DNA of 64,000 bases, from positions 1,278,359-1,342,358 of the forward strand of contig KB235926.1 in NCBI GenBank assembly GCA_000332255.1. Direction: 5' to 3'. A program made the translations under genes and the position numbers. Below the pieces are notes generated by a model. It was not told the DNA's origin and made no database searches. It saw only the letters and a program-made list of their open reading frames with translations. Shown here one piece after another: positions 1-10,436 of the stretch. The DNA is from a cyanobacterium PCC 7702 (GTDB lineage Bacteria > Cyanobacteriota > Cyanobacteriia > Cyanobacteriales > Nostocaceae). Every line of letters begins with the position of its first letter. Position 1 is the first letter of the stretch.

Positions 1-1146
1 AGTACCTGCAACCGTTTAGAAATCTACATTGTTACTGAACAAACCGAACAGGGCGTCGGAGAAGTATCTCAATTTCTCTCAGAACGCAGTAAAATACCTA
101 TGGTGTCGCTGCGACGACACTTATTTATATTGCTGCATCAAGATGCAGTAATGCATTTGCTGCGGGTAGCTGCTGGTTTAGACAGCTTGGTACTGGGAGA
201 AGGGCAAATTCTCGCCCAGGTAAAAAATACTCACAAACTAGGACAGCAATACAACGGTATAAAAACAATTTTAAATCGATTATTCAAACAAGCTATAACA
301 GCCGGCAAGCGAGTGCGTACCGAAACTAGCATTGGTACGGGTGCGGTTTCTATCAGTTCTGCGGCGGTAGAATTGGCGCACATGAAACTGGAAAATTTAG
401 CAGCTTGTCGAGTGGCTATTCTTGGCGCTGGGAAAATGTCGCGGTTGTTGGTACAACACTTGATTTCTAAAGGTGCTGAGAAAATCTCTATTTTAAATCG
501 CTCTTTAGGACGAGCAGAAGAATTAGCTCAGCAATTCCCGGAGCTTAAGATTCAAACTCATCCTCTTTCCCGGCTGATGACAGTAATTGCCGAAAGCGAT
601 TTAGTATTTACAAGTACGTCTGCTTCTGAGCCTCTTTTGGATCGTGCCAAATTAGAAATGATTTTAGAGCCGAAGCGGGCTTTGATGTTAATTGATATTT
701 CTGTACCGCGCAACGTTGATGCTGATGTCAATAAATTGGCAAACGTGCAAGCGTTTAACGTGGACGATCTCAAAGCAGTTGTCGCCCAAAATCACGAAAC
801 TCGCCGCCAAATGGCTCGGGAAGCAGAGGTAATTTTAGAGGAAGAATTAGAAGCTTTTGATGGTTGGTGGCGATCGCTAGAAACTATCTCCACCATTAGT
901 TGCTTGCGCAATAAAATCGAAACCATTCGAGAACAAGAATTAGAAAAAGCCTTATCTCGATTGGGTTCGGAATTTGCTGAAAAACATCAAGAAGTGATTG
1001 AAGCCTTAACTCGCGGAATAGTTAATAAAATTTTACACGAACCGATGGTACAACTGCGAGCCCAACAAGATGTGGAGGCAAGACGCAGCTGCATGCAAGC
1101 TTTACAAATGTTGTTTAACCTAGATGTAGGCTCGCAGTTTAGTTAA
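1..1146 (+). CDS. hemA: Glutamyl-tRNA reductase, 5'-truncated by window edge
   Basis: This enzyme reduces glutamyl-tRNA(Glu) with NADPH to glutamate-1-semialdehyde, the first committed step of haem, chlorophyll and bilin synthesis. The reading frame is already open at base 1 and begins inside the family signature TCNRLEIY, whose Cys is the catalytic thiol. The gene therefore starts upstream of the window and the ATG at 100 is an internal Met. About 381 residues are visible, and I estimate roughly 45-50 N-terminal residues are missing. Visible motifs are [10 protein letters not shown] in the catalytic domain, the NADPH-binding [12 protein letters not shown], and the C-terminal helical dimerisation region. 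It ends at TAA, about 75 bp before the next gene on the same strand. The assignment is certain; only the 5' end is unknown. Confidence 0.97.
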   Translation, partial: STCNRLEIYIVTEQTEQGVGEVSQFLSERSKIPMVSLRRHLFILLHQDAVMHLLRVAAGLDSLVLGEGQILAQVKNTHKLGQQYNGIKTILNRLFKQAITAGKRVRTETSIGTGAVSISSAAVELAHMKLENLAACRVAILGAGKMSRLLVQHLISKGAEKISILNRSLGRAEELAQQFPELKIQTHPLSRLMTVIAESDLVFTSTSASEPLLDRAKLEMILEPKRALMLIDISVPRNVDADVNKLANVQAFNVDDLKAVVAQNHETRRQMAREAEVILEEELEAFDGWWRSLETISTISCLRNKIETIREQELEKALSRLGSEFAEKHQEVIEALTRGIVNKILHEPMVQLRAQQDVEARRSCMQALQMLFNLDVGSQFS

Positions 1147-1221
1147 GAGCGACAGTGAGGGAATAGGAAACTAGATTCTGGATAAAAATTGACTTTCCCT
1201 TGTCCGTTTCCCGTTTCCAAT

Positions 1222-4080
1222 ATGAAGCGAATTTTTCCAGTTACCTCAGTGCTGTTGGGTTTGTGGCTGATTTTGGAATTGGCTTCACGCCTGACAGCAG
1301 AATTATTGTGGTTTGATGAAGTTGGATATTTACGAGAATTTTTGCTGCGTTTAGTTACTAAGTTAGGACTGGGGGCGATCGCCTTTTTCGGTTCTGCGAG
1401 CTTTTTGCTGGGTAATTTTGCAGTGGCAAATCGGCTCAAACATCCCCAAAATTATCAATTGCACAGCAGTAGTAGCAGCGCATATCTCCGAAGTAATATT
1501 GCCAATTCAGTCTTAACACTGCGCTTTTTAATTCCAGCGATATTGGGATTGAGTGCTTTAGCAGGGTCAATTTTCATTTACTACACTCAAAAAGTCTTTA
1601 AACTTCCCAGCATTGCTTGGCAATTACAGTTCCAGAAAATATCTATTCCCAGCTTGCAGCTGGGTATGCTGGTTTTACTGACAGTTGCAATTTTGATTCA
1701 TCATCAGTTTTTTTTGCGGGCGATCGCCTTGCTTTTGAGCTTTGAACTTGGTTTGTTATTATCGGCACGTTGGATTGTTTTTTTACAGTATTTTCACGCT
1801 ACTAGCTTTAAAAGCACGGACCCACTTTTTCATCGAGATATAAGTTTTTATATCTTTGCTCTGCCGCTTTGGGAATTATTAGAATTTTGGTTTTTGGGAA
1901 TTTTTTTATACGGATTTTGCTCCGTAGCACTGATTTACCTGCATTCGCCTAATAGTTTGAGTGAGGGATGGTTTCCGGGATTTTCAATTCCGCAACGACT
2001 TCATCTGAACACTTTAACCAGTTTGCTGATGCTAGCGGTAGCTTGGCATTATTGGCTGCAGCGTTATGAGCTGTTGTATTCTACTAACGGCTTTAACTAC
2101 GGTGCTAGCTACAAAGAGGTCAAAGTACAACTGCCAATTTACACCGGGCTGAGTTTTTTAGCAGTGGCGATCGCTGTTTACCTGCTGTGGCGAATTGTAG
2201 CCTTGTCCAAAGTCAAAAAGGCTAGATTGAGACCGATTCCATTTCCCCGCCAACCAGTTTATTTGCTGGTTTTGTACTTGGTAGTAGCAGGAATTTCTGG
2301 GGAAATCTTACCTTCTGTAGTGCAGCGCTTAGTTGTTCAACCTAACGAATTAGCTCGAGAAAAACCTTATATTGCTCGTACCATAGCTTTAACTCGCCAA
2401 GCATTTCAATTAAACACTATTGATGCAGAAACCTTCGATCCTCAAGGAAAATTAACAGCTGTTGACATAAAAAACAACGATCGCACCATTCGCAATATTC
2501 GTCTGTGGGACACCCGTCCCTTGCTAGAAACCAATCGCCAACTGCAACAAATTCGACCTTACTACAAATTTCCCGGTGCTGACATCGACCGCTACACGCT
2601 GGTGCGGGATTTAAAAACCCAAAAAACAGAATACCAACAAACGATCGTTGCAGCTCGAGAACTGGATTACAACGGTGTTCCCCAACAAGCAAAAACATGG
2701 ATCAATGAACATCTTGTTTATACTCATGGTTACGGATTTACACTTAGTCCCGTTAATTTAGTTGCTCCTGGGGGTTTGCCTTATTATTACGTCAAAGATA
2801 TTGGAGTTGAGGATAGAAACAATCAAAGTTCATTGCAGATTACAACCGAGGAAATTCGCGCCAGCATTCCCATTGGCAAACCACGAATTTATTACGGCGA
2901 AATTACTGATACTTACGTGATGACGGGAACACGAACTCCCGAATTAGACTATCCTAGGGGAAACGAAAATGTCTATAACGTTTACGATGGCAAAGGGGGA
3001 ATTTTGCTGGCGCCAATGTGGCGGCGCTTGTTGTTTGCAGAGTATCTTAAAGATTGGCAGATGCTGTTGACGCGCAATTTCACTTCCGAAACAAAGTTAT
3101 TATTTCGTCGTAACATTCGCCAAAGGGTAGAAGCGATCGCACCTTTTCTACGTTTTGACAGCGATCCTTACTTAGTTGCTGCCAGTGCGGGAGGTAAAAA
3201 TCTGGCTGGAGAGCCGACAACTCTTTACTGGATAATTGACGCCTATACTACAAGCGATCGCTATCCCTATTCCGATCCGGGCAAACATGATTTTAATTAT
3301 ATTCGTAACTCTGTCAAAGTTGTGGTCGATGCCTACAATGGCAGCGTGGATTTTTATGTTGCTGACAACAGCGATCCCGCGATTGCAACTTTGGGGAAAG
3401 TGTTTCCGCAAATGTTCAAACCGTTGGAAAAAATGCCTGTTTCGCTGCGCAGTCACATTCGTTATCCAGTGGATTTATTCAACGTGCAATCAGAACGGTT
3501 GCTGGCGTATCACATGAGCGATCCTCAGGTATTTTACAACCGAGAAGATTTATGGGAGATACCCACAGAAATTTACGGAAGAGAACAGCGGCGAGTAGAA
3601 CCCTACTACTTGATTATGAAATTGCCGCAGGCACAAGCAGAAGAATTTATTCTCCTACTTCCGTTTAAACCTGTACAGCGTGCAAATTTAATTGCTTGGT
3701 TAGCAGCTCGTTCTGACGGAGAAAATTACGGTAAGTTATTACTGTACGAGTTTCCCAAGCAGCAGCTAGTTTACGGAACTGAACAAATCGAAGCTTTAAT
3801 CAACCAAGATCCGGTGATTTCTCAGCAAATTTCCCTGTGGAATCGGGAAGGTTCGCGAGCAATTCAAGGCAATCTTTTAGTAATTCCAATCGAAAATTCG
3901 CTTTTGTACGTCGAACCATTATACCTAGAAGCGGAAAAAAACAGTTTGCCTACTTTTGTGAGAGCGATCGTTGCTTACGAAAACCGAATTGTCATGGCAG
4001 AAACTTTAGAGCAAGCATTTGCTGCTATCTTTCAGCCTAGGGAGTCAACTTCAAAGCCAATTATCCGTCCGCTAAAGTAA
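1222..4080 (+). CDS. UPF0182 family large membrane protein
   Basis: This is a large membrane protein of the UPF0182 (COG1615) family, whose function is unknown. The first 370 or so residues contain about seven or eight hydrophobic segments. A long soluble C-terminal half follows, probably outside the cytoplasmic membrane. The frame is open from a TTG at 1189, but the stretch before the ATG at 1222 is low-complexity pyrimidine-rich DNA. The ATG start [18 protein letters not shown] leads directly into a membrane helix, so I prefer it (952 aa); neither candidate has a good ribosome binding site. The gene follows hemA on the same strand and could be co-transcribed with it. Codon use and HIP1 sites match its neighbours. 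The family call is firm and the function is unknown. Confidence 0.9.
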   Translation: MKRIFPVTSVLLGLWLILELASRLTAELLWFDEVGYLREFLLRLVTKLGLGAIAFFGSASFLLGNFAVANRLKHPQNYQLHSSSSSAYLRSNIANSVLTLRFLIPAILGLSALAGSIFIYYTQKVFKLPSIAWQLQFQKISIPSLQLGMLVLLTVAILIHHQFFLRAIALLLSFELGLLLSARWIVFLQYFHATSFKSTDPLFHRDISFYIFALPLWELLEFWFLGIFLYGFCSVALIYLHSPNSLSEGWFPGFSIPQRLHLNTLTSLLMLAVAWHYWLQRYELLYSTNGFNYGASYKEVKVQLPIYTGLSFLAVAIAVYLLWRIVALSKVKKARLRPIPFPRQPVYLLVLYLVVAGISGEILPSVVQRLVVQPNELAREKPYIARTIALTRQAFQLNTIDAETFDPQGKLTAVDIKNNDRTIRNIRLWDTRPLLETNRQLQQIRPYYKFPGADIDRYTLVRDLKTQKTEYQQTIVAARELDYNGVPQQAKTWINEHLVYTHGYGFTLSPVNLVAPGGLPYYYVKDIGVEDRNNQSSLQITTEEIRASIPIGKPRIYYGEITDTYVMTGTRTPELDYPRGNENVYNVYDGKGGILLAPMWRRLLFAEYLKDWQMLLTRNFTSETKLLFRRNIRQRVEAIAPFLRFDSDPYLVAASAGGKNLAGEPTTLYWIIDAYTTSDRYPYSDPGKHDFNYIRNSVKVVVDAYNGSVDFYVADNSDPAIATLGKVFPQMFKPLEKMPVSLRSHIRYPVDLFNVQSERLLAYHMSDPQVFYNREDLWEIPTEIYGREQRRVEPYYLIMKLPQAQAEEFILLLPFKPVQRANLIAWLAARSDGENYGKLLLYEFPKQQLVYGTEQIEALINQDPVISQQISLWNREGSRAIQGNLLVIPIENSLLYVEPLYLEAEKNSLPTFVRAIVAYENRIVMAETLEQAFAAIFQPRESTSKPIIRPLK

Positions 4081-4107
4081 AATTGAGACTATGGTAGCCT
4101 TTGAGCT

Positions 4108-4773
4108 TTAGAGTGAGTGTAAAGCTTTTTTAGCTTCATTGGCAACAACTTCTACTTCATCTTTTGCTAAGGTTGCCAGTATGGTTTTAGCTTCTTCACC
4201 GTCCAAACGAGCAAGAGCTTGGGCTACTCTGTAGCGTAGTTGCCAGTCTGGGTTTTGAGCGTAGGGAGTTAAAAGGGGAATCGCTCGCCTATCTCCCAGT
4301 TCGCCAAAGGAGCTAATAGCAGCAGTTTGTATCAGTTCGTTATCACAAGCAAGTGCTGCAGCGAGCAAATCGAAGGAGCGTGGATCGCCCAGTTCTCCCA
4401 AGGCCGCGATGATACTAAATTTGACGATCCACTCGTTAGTTGTTTGGTAGAGTGTTTGCAAATCTTCAAAAGCGTCCTTGAGCTTAAGAGCACCCAAGCT
4501 GTCTGCTGCTGCAGCTTGCACGTCAGGTTCGGGGTCGTTGAGCAAGCGATCGCGCAACACATTTAAAGATAGCTCTAGGTTTTGTTTGCCTAAGGTATCA
4601 AACTGACTGACTGCGGAGTATCTCACTCGGGAATTACTATCATTAATGGCGCTTTGAATTAATTCAAAACCAACCTTTGGTTCGAGTTGGCGAATTTGAT
4701 TTAACGCTCGCAAACGCGAGCCCAAATCTTCGGAACTGAGCAATTGTCTTACGGATTCAGGAGTAACGGTCAT
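4108..4773 (-). CDS. nblB: HEAT-repeat protein, probably phycobilisome degradation protein NblB
   Basis: This 221-residue protein consists almost wholly of HEAT-like helical repeats, for example SNSRVRYSAVSQF, EPDVQAAAADSLGAL, IVKFSIIAALGELGDP and LIQTAAISSFGELGD. The repeats are related to those of bilin lyases such as CpcE. Its length, the MTVTPESVRQLL start and the repeat order resemble cyanobacterial NblB from memory; NblB binds or detaches bilins during phycobilisome breakdown under nutrient stress. The exact name is recalled rather than computed, and a generic HEAT scaffold or another lyase-like protein is possible. It is convergent with the UPF0182 gene, separated by 27 bp, and lies downstream of the CBS gene on the same strand. 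Confidence 0.75.
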   Translation of the reverse strand: MTVTPESVRQLLSSEDLGSRLRALNQIRQLEPKVGFELIQSAINDSNSRVRYSAVSQFDTLGKQNLELSLNVLRDRLLNDPEPDVQAAAADSLGALKLKDAFEDLQTLYQTTNEWIVKFSIIAALGELGDPRSFDLLAAALACDNELIQTAAISSFGELGDRRAIPLLTPYAQNPDWQLRYRVAQALARLDGEEAKTILATLAKDEVEVVANEAKKALHSL

Positions 4774-4941
4774 TTATTTATCTCTCTTTTTTTATCAGCG
4801 GTAAACTGGGTGTGGTAAAAACGAAAGGCGGTCTTGGCAAAGGGAAATAAACAACAGCTAGCTGTCATAGGATGGTAAAATTTTACTATCTGCTTGCTTT
4901 CAAAAGATATTGGCAAAGAGCTAGTAATTTTTAAGTTCTGA

Positions 4942-5406
4942 CTATTCTTGACCTGCTGCCATAGCGCGAATAATATCACCACGGGTGAGAATACCAATTA
5001 CCTGACCTTGACCGTCAACCACTGGCAAGCGATGAACTTTACGCTCGTTAAGGATTTTGGCAGCTTCTTTGACAGTTTTATCAGGGGAGATAGTGATGGG
5101 ATTTTTGCTCATGACTTCGCCTACAGTTTGCCCCAATGCTTTGTGAAGATCGCGCTCGTAGGCGGCAGGATTCTTTAAGTAAATGATGCTATCTAAAAAC
5201 ATAATATATGCTGGAGGCGTCACGCCAGTTTCTTGCCACATCAAATCCGTTTCCGAGATAATGCCTACTAATTTACCGGTATCATCTACAACAGGTAGCC
5301 CGGTGATGCGTCGTTCTGCCAAAATTTGGATAGCTTGTTGAAGAGGAGTAGAAGGCTGGACAACAATTGGGTTTCGGCTCATCACGTCGGCAACAGTTGT
5401 GGGCAT
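4942..5406 (-). CDS. CBS domain-pair protein
   Basis: This is a stand-alone pair of CBS domains, a fold that usually binds adenosyl nucleotides and regulates partner proteins. The first repeat contains DVMSRNPIVV and RRITGLPVVDDTGKLVGIISETDL. The second contains EVMSKNPITI and RKVHRLPVVDGQGQVIGILTRGDI. A linker rich in aromatic residues (PPAYIMFLDSIIYLKNP) lies between them and is typical of this cyanobacterial and plant subfamily (CBSX-like). I place the start at the ATG (154 aa) rather than at an in-frame TTG 24 bp upstream, which lacks a ribosome binding site. The ligand and target are not identifiable from sequence. The gene may be read together with the downstream HEAT gene. Confidence 0.88.
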   Translation of the reverse strand: MPTTVADVMSRNPIVVQPSTPLQQAIQILAERRITGLPVVDDTGKLVGIISETDLMWQETGVTPPAYIMFLDSIIYLKNPAAYERDLHKALGQTVGEVMSKNPITISPDKTVKEAAKILNERKVHRLPVVDGQGQVIGILTRGDIIRAMAAGQE

Positions 5407-5607
5407 GGGCTTGCTGATATCTTTTAGCAACGATTCTGGGTTTATTGTAGAAAATTACCGATGTTAACTTGAGACAGTGAAATAGATTGTTACTTCCTTG
5501 GGTATTGCTAGGGGGTGTGAGAGAATTTTGTTTTGCTTTGCTGGCAGAAATGGTATGAAAGAAGGTAGTCATGGGTCAAAAATATCTTTCACAATGGAAG
5601 TCTTCTC

Positions 5608-6384
5608 ATGCAAGCTGTATCTGTTCTCAAGTCTAATCTTCCCGAACCTCCCAGCTTTAGTTCACCTACAGAAGAACGCCTGCATCGCAAGCAACGTCTT
5701 GCAGCTGCATTTCGGTTATTTTCTCGCTTTGGCTTTGATGAAGGTGTAGCAGGACATATCACAGCTAGAGATCCAGAGTACCCCGATTGTTTTTGGGTGA
5801 ACTCTTTTGGAATGCACTTTAGCTTAATTCGGGTGAGTGATTTAATTTTGGTGAACTGCAAGGGTGAGGTACTAGAGGGCGATCGCCCTATCAATCAAGC
5901 AGCTTTTGCCATTCATTCCCAAATACACGCAGCGCGTCCGGATGTAGTAGCAGCAGCTCATGCTCACTCTGTTTACGGCAAAAGCTGGTCTAGTCTAGGT
6001 CGCCTGCTGGATCCTCTTACCCAAGATGCTTGTTGTTTTTACCAAGACCACAGCTTGTTTGACGATTATACAGGTGTAGTTTTGGAACCAGAACAAGGCA
6101 AGCGTATTGCCCAAGCTTTAGGTAACAATAAAGCTGTTATTCTCAAAAACCACGGCTTGCTGACGGTAGGTCACTCGGTTGATGAAGCTGCATGGTGGTT
6201 CATCACAATGGAGCATTCTTGTCAAGCTCAATTACTAGCAGAGGCTGCGGGGAAACCGATTCCCATCAACCACGAATTTGCAAGTCTAGCCCGAAGCCAA
6301 GTTGGTTCTCATTATATGGGTTGGTTTAGTTTTCAACCGTTGTATGAGATGATTGTGCGTCAAGAACCGGATTTGCTCGAGTAA
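5608..6384 (+). CDS. Class II aldolase/adducin family protein
   Basis: The 258-residue protein has the class II aldolase/adducin fold, used by zinc-dependent aldolases such as fuculose- or ribulose-phosphate aldolase. Visible features are the substrate-phosphate loop region GVAGHITARDPE, the zinc-binding pair in AAAHAHSVYG and a downstream histidine in VILKNHGLLTVG. The extended N-terminus (about 25 residues before the domain) resembles that of the eukaryotic-like subgroup. The substrate cannot be inferred. It is transcribed divergently from the CBS gene and converges with the SLH lipoprotein gene, leaving an 18 bp gap. The ATG start has no strong Shine-Dalgarno sequence, as is common in cyanobacteria. 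Confidence 0.9.
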   Translation: MQAVSVLKSNLPEPPSFSSPTEERLHRKQRLAAAFRLFSRFGFDEGVAGHITARDPEYPDCFWVNSFGMHFSLIRVSDLILVNCKGEVLEGDRPINQAAFAIHSQIHAARPDVVAAAHAHSVYGKSWSSLGRLLDPLTQDACCFYQDHSLFDDYTGVVLEPEQGKRIAQALGNNKAVILKNHGLLTVGHSVDEAAWWFITMEHSCQAQLLAEAAGKPIPINHEFASLARSQVGSHYMGWFSFQPLYEMIVRQEPDLLE

Positions 6385-6402
6385 GGACTGTTTGTGGCGC
6401 CG

Positions 6403-7764
6403 TCACCCTGGGTTTGATTGCGGTTGTGAAGTTGATTCGGGCGATCGCTTTAATTTCAAAGCATCAACAGCTGAAATTCCCTCGCTGGCAGTACCAAAAT
6501 ACCATAAAACGGCAGCAGCTTCAGCACGGGTCACGGTTTTTTTTGGTTGAAAGAGCGTTGTGTAGCCAAATACCCGCCGAATATTTGATTGTTCTCCATT
6601 TTGAAAATCTGCTAGTACAGCTGGTAGAGCTTTGGGATCGATTTTTGCTGCATCTTGAAAACCCCAGGTTTGTTTTACTGCTTCTAAATTAGCAGCAGGC
6701 AAAGCTCGGTGAGTATCTAAAGGAATCTTCCACAAAATTAACTCTTCTCGTGTTAAGGGTGCGTCAGGACGAAACAAAACTTGGGTAGAATCACCAGACA
6801 AGGGGCTTTTAATCAAACCAGCTTCGGCTAATCCTTGAATAATTGGAAAATCAGGGTCTGTTTTCGGTACATCGCTAAAAGCTGGTTGGGCGCTTTCTGA
6901 AGCCAAACGGATTTGCTTGGAGGGATTGTTAGCATGCATGGCATTATTAACAGCGACTAGCCAACGAGCATATTCGCGACGGGTAATGATGCGATCGGGT
7001 GCAAAGTTGTTTGTTGTGGGGTCATTACTTTTATTGCCATTTGATGGCGCAGATAAAACGCCTAGAGCAGCTAAATCTTGAATATATTTGCGCAGGGGTT
7101 GCGCTACCAGTTTTAAGTCACTAAATTCCTGTGCACTAGTTGGGGGTGTGGTTGTATTGTTGTTGGTTGTTTCTGGCGTGCTAGGTTGTGGTGCGGAATT
7201 AGTATTTTCCTTCGCTTGTGCTGTGGTTGTCGAGTCTCGTTGGTATTCTATTAGTATTTCGGTGGCTGTTTGGGGTTGATTAGGGGAAGCGTTGGTTACA
7301 GATTGGGGTTGAATGGTAACTTTTACAAGCAGGTCGTTGTGTCGTGCTTCCAGGGAGTCTCCCAAATCTTCCCCTGATTGTTGTAAAATCTGCCAGTTAT
7401 TTGTCTGAAATTGGTTGCGATAATAGTTGGCAATGAGATTGCTCGGGTCAGAACTATACCAGCGCGTGGAGATGCGGTTTTCCGTATTGCTTTGAGCAGT
7501 GACTTCTTTTAATTGAGCGTTGGGATAAAGAGGGATTTCTTTGGGAAAATCAGCTGGCAATTGCGCTGTTGATTGAGTTTGTTGATTTTGGCGATCGCCT
7601 GTTTGCTTGCCACCAAAAATGACAGGATTATCTTTGAGTCTTTGGTCTGCAGCCAAAGACTGCTCGAGATTTTTGGCTATCTTACTGTTAGAACAGCCTG
7701 TCACTGAGGTGAGTAAAACTGCCAAACCAACAAAGACATGAGCTGAACGTTTTAACTGCAGCAC
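6403..7764 (-). CDS. SLH-domain-containing lipoprotein
   Basis: This 453-residue protein starts at a GTG with a lipoprotein signal: positively charged LKRSAH, a hydrophobic core, then the lipobox VTGC followed by SNSK. The Cys after about 23 residues should be lipidated. The central part (residues 70-200) is a mixed domain plus a long Gln/Thr/Asn/Pro-rich linker. The C-terminal half carries S-layer-homology-type units, for example around RRITRREYARWLVAVNN (really IITRREYARWLV) and LTREELILWKI, suggesting attachment to peptidoglycan or wall polymer. A structural role in the cell envelope is likely. It is convergent with the aldolase gene. No alternative ATG exists near the signal peptide, so the GTG start stands. 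Confidence 0.85.
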   Translation of the reverse strand: MLQLKRSAHVFVGLAVLLTSVTGCSNSKIAKNLEQSLAADQRLKDNPVIFGGKQTGDRQNQQTQSTAQLPADFPKEIPLYPNAQLKEVTAQSNTENRISTRWYSSDPSNLIANYYRNQFQTNNWQILQQSGEDLGDSLEARHNDLLVKVTIQPQSVTNASPNQPQTATEILIEYQRDSTTTAQAKENTNSAPQPSTPETTNNNTTTPPTSAQEFSDLKLVAQPLRKYIQDLAALGVLSAPSNGNKSNDPTTNNFAPDRIITRREYARWLVAVNNAMHANNPSKQIRLASESAQPAFSDVPKTDPDFPIIQGLAEAGLIKSPLSGDSTQVLFRPDAPLTREELILWKIPLDTHRALPAANLEAVKQTWGFQDAAKIDPKALPAVLADFQNGEQSNIRRVFGYTTLFQPKKTVTRAEAAAVLWYFGTASEGISAVDALKLKRSPESTSQPQSNPG

Positions 7765-8490
7765 GGCAAATCACAAATCAGGTGTCAATTCCTACCCTAG
7801 CGTATTTTCCCAAATCAAGTTTGCCATATGAAGTTTGAAACAAAATAGAAAATTCCCATCACCATGATAACATTTCACTGTATATTAATTAACAAGCGCT
7901 AGCGGTAAAGCGGCAGCGTCTTCACCTTAGGACATTTAAGTGGTATCATTTCCCTGCTAAACAAATTTTTAGCGGCTAAATCAAGTTTGAATGCTGATTT
8001 TTACCTTGCTAGGGGCTATCTTGATACTTTGACTCTCAAACCCTGACGACTAACGAGAAGTCTTCTCGGGCGTTTACAATTTTTAACTTTTCTGGCAGTT
8101 ATACCTTTGTGGGAGGCAAAAGGAAAACCTTCCAGGTCTAGGTACTGCTGATAGCACCTTTTGGAAAAGTGCTTTTGTAGAAGCAGTGGAGTTAAAGTTA
8201 GTATCAAAAATTTTCAGCAATTTTGAGGAAGACCACTCTTGACGTGAAGATGGCAACTGAAATTTGCTAGCAAAGGTTCTACCAATGGCAGAAACTAAAC
8301 AAAAAGGAGAGCAAAAGATTCAACTAAACATATATCTGTTGTTAAAAACCTGTATAGGATAGGCGTAGGAAAAATCTAAAATAGAAATTAAATTAAAAAA
8401 ACCAAAATTACTGCATCGACAAACGCCAGTCTAAATTTACTCTCACCTGTAGCGTCGTCGGTATTATTACCAGTGCTAAAACACGATTAC
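7765..8490. other. Intergenic region upstream of sasA and the SLH gene
   Basis: This 726 bp AT-rich spacer separates two divergent genes. I see no convincing coding sequence, although a 63-codon minus-strand frame at 8016-8207 is open. The one clear structure is a perfect palindrome, CGAGAAG T CTTCTCG, at 8054-8068. It probably holds the promoters of both flanking genes, but no promoter could be assigned with confidence. Confidence 0.6.
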
Positions 8491-9681
8491 ATGCAAGCTT
8501 CCCAGGATCAGCCTATTTATTCTCAGGCTCCACTACAGTTGTTACTTTTTGTCGATGGGCGACCAAAATCCCGGCAACAAGTGCAGCGAATTCGTGCTTA
8601 TTTAAAGGAATTGCAGGCTGACTACAAGTTTGAACTTCAAATTATTGATGTTGGACAACAACCATATTTGGCGGAACATTTTAAACTGGTAGCGACACCA
8701 GCTTTAATTAAAATTCACCCAGAACCAAGACACATCCTTGCTGGTAGTAATATAGTCGCCCAACTCAAAAACTGCTGGCCGCGCTGGCAAGCATCCGTAG
8801 ACGCTTATGTAAAATTACATAATGAATTACAGGAAAATACGGATGAAGGCGGACGCTTGCTACCATCATCTCCAAACTCTATTGCTTCAGTGGCTGTTTC
8901 TGCGGAACTAATTCGCCTATCAGATGAAATTTTTCACCTGAGAAAAGAAAAGGAGCAATTAGAAGAACAATTGCAGTTCAAGGACCGGGTAATAGCAATG
9001 TTAGCGCACGATCTGCGGAATCCTCTGACTGCAGTTGCCATAGCTTTGGATACGCTGCAATCGAATTACAACCAAGACAAAGGAGAATTCGAGCGCCTGA
9101 CACCAGCGATCGCCTCTCATCTGTTCAAACAAGCACGCAATCAAACCCGCATTATCGATCGCTTGATAACAGATTTGCTGCAGGTACGTCGTAACAACGA
9201 AAAAGAACTTCCCATTCAACCACAAAAAACGGATTTGGGAAAACTCTGCTTGGAAATACTAGAGGAATTGCGCGATCGCTACACGGCAAAATCTTTAAAG
9301 ATAGAAAAAGACATTCCTCAAGATTTACCTTTTGTTTACGCCGACCCAGAACGCATCCGCCAAGTTTTAATGAATCTGCTGGATAATGCGATTAAATACA
9401 CCCCTGAGGGTGGTACGATTAGTATATCCGGATTGCACCGTACCACACAAAAAGTTCAGTTCAGTATTGCCGATACAGGACCTGGCATTCCTGAAGAAAA
9501 TCGCGAACAAATATTTGAAAACCACTTTCGTTTAGAACGCGATGAAGCTACAGAGGGTTACGGCATAGGTTTGTGTTTGTGTCAGCGCATCGTTCGTGCT
9601 CACTACGGTCAAATTTGGGTCGATTCTACTCCTAGCGGGGGAGCTTGGTTTCACTTTACTTTGCCAGTCTACCCGACTTAG
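8491..9681 (+). CDS. sasA: Circadian clock-associated sensor histidine kinase SasA
   Basis: SasA relays timing information from the KaiC oscillator to the response regulator RpaA. Residues about 10-95 form the KaiB-like thioredoxin-fold domain ([20 protein letters not shown], then [19 protein letters not shown]). This is followed by a coiled-coil region ([13 protein letters not shown]). The H-box [12 protein letters not shown] places the phosphoacceptor at His173. The ATP-binding lobe has an N-box ([16 protein letters not shown]), a G1 box ([11 protein letters not shown]) and a G2 box ([13 protein letters not shown]). There is no membrane segment, so it is cytoplasmic. An in-frame GTG lies 18 bp upstream at 8473; I chose the ATG, giving 396 aa. 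No kai genes lie in the window. Confidence 0.95.
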   Translation: MQASQDQPIYSQAPLQLLLFVDGRPKSRQQVQRIRAYLKELQADYKFELQIIDVGQQPYLAEHFKLVATPALIKIHPEPRHILAGSNIVAQLKNCWPRWQASVDAYVKLHNELQENTDEGGRLLPSSPNSIASVAVSAELIRLSDEIFHLRKEKEQLEEQLQFKDRVIAMLAHDLRNPLTAVAIALDTLQSNYNQDKGEFERLTPAIASHLFKQARNQTRIIDRLITDLLQVRRNNEKELPIQPQKTDLGKLCLEILEELRDRYTAKSLKIEKDIPQDLPFVYADPERIRQVLMNLLDNAIKYTPEGGTISISGLHRTTQKVQFSIADTGPGIPEENREQIFENHFRLERDEATEGYGIGLCLCQRIVRAHYGQIWVDSTPSGGAWFHFTLPVYPT

Positions 9682-9704
9682 GCAACGAGCGAAGGCTAGC
9701 CAAA

Positions 9705-10124
9705 TTAAACCTCACAAGCTTTTTGCAAGGCCTTAATGATATTAGCATTCGCTTTTGGGAAAGCAAATTGCTCTAGTTCGTGCAAACTGACCCAGCGAAC
9801 TTCATCGCATTCTATCGGTTGTGGAATACCTTGAAGACAACGGCAATGATGGACTCTGAGAGTGACTCTAAGGTGGGTATAGGTATGGTCAACCGCAATC
9901 AGGTGTTCGCCTACTTCAATTTCTATTCCCAATTCTTCGGAAATTTCTCGCTTAATACATTCTTCGATGGTTTCACCAGGTTCGATTTTACCTCCAGGAA
10001 ATTCCCACAATCCCCCCATTGGTCCTTCTGGACGACGGCGAGCAATTAAGATTTGTCCTTGGTCATTCCAAATGACAGCGACACCAATAATTTTATGAGG
10101 TGGGAAAATAGCAGTTTCATCCAT
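9705..10124 (-). CDS. mutT: MutT-type NUDIX hydrolase (8-oxo-dGTP diphosphatase)
   Basis: The protein removes oxidised nucleotides such as 8-oxo-dGTP from the pool, preventing A:T to C:G transversions. The complete NUDIX box is visible as GGKIEPGETIEECIKREI followed by SEELGI (G-x5-E-x7-RE-x2-EE-x-G). N-terminal features IGVAVIWNDQGQILIARRR and PMGGLWEFPGGK are typical of the MutT branch rather than ADP-ribose hydrolases. At 139 aa the length fits the family. It is convergent with sasA. Substrate preference is family-based inference. Confidence 0.9.
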   Translation of the reverse strand: MDETAIFPPHKIIGVAVIWNDQGQILIARRRPEGPMGGLWEFPGGKIEPGETIEECIKREISEELGIEIEVGEHLIAVDHTYTHLRVTLRVHHCRCLQGIPQPIECDEVRWVSLHELEQFAFPKANANIIKALQKACEV

Positions 10125-10200
10125 GAGTAGAATTTAAATCATGCAAAAGAAATTATAAATTATGACTGTGACACTCTATCTGCAGTGGGATGATTGCAAA

Positions 10201-10227
10201 TAAAAACTCGGCAGAAAAATTGCCGAG
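10201..10227 (-). terminator. Rho-independent terminator, probably of the DUF760 gene
   Basis: Perfect 7 bp arms CTCGGCA (10207-10213) and TGCCGAG (10221-10227) enclose a 7 nt loop. Read on the minus strand the stem is followed at once by TTTTTATTTG, the U-tract of an intrinsic terminator. It lies about 210 bp beyond the DUF760 stop codon and before mutT, so it should separate the two transcripts. Confidence 0.75.
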
Positions 10228-10324
10228 CCTGGATGGGGCATTTTTTGAAATTTTCTTATTTATTTATATTTACCTTATACAAACAAATTTAAGTCAGAAA
10301 ATAGCTGAATTTAGAAATAATTTG

Positions 10325-10350
10325 ACATAGGGAAGCGAGTATCCCTATGT
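10325..10350. repeat. Perfect 9 bp inverted repeat
   Basis: The arms ACATAGGGA (10325-10333) and TCCCTATGT (10342-10350) are perfect and enclose an 8 nt loop. There is no U-tract on either side, so it is not a standard terminator. On the DUF760 transcript it would be a 3' untranslated stem-loop that could protect the message or form part of a processed small RNA; this is inference. Confidence 0.5.
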
Positions 10351-10436
10351 AGAGGATTGTATGCAAAATCAAAGAATATAAGTGTATGTTCTGCAGCTTG
10401 CATTAGCATGCGCATATAACTTTCTACGAAAACTTC

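Larger units (their letters stand above)
10125..10436. other. Intergenic region with two hairpins
   Basis: This 312 bp AT-rich spacer lies between DUF760 and mutT, both on the minus strand. It holds two well-formed hairpins (annotated separately at 10201-10227 and 10325-10350) and no credible open frame. It is the long 3' region of the DUF760 transcript plus the mutT promoter region. Confidence 0.6.

Noticed and set aside
100-1146. hemA starting at the ATG at 100
   Set aside because: The frame is open to base 1 and the catalytic TCNRLEIY motif lies upstream, so the ATG is internal.
8016-8207. 63-codon minus-strand frame upstream of sasA
   Set aside because: No ribosome binding site or family resemblance, and a dispersed-repeat-like palindrome lies inside it.
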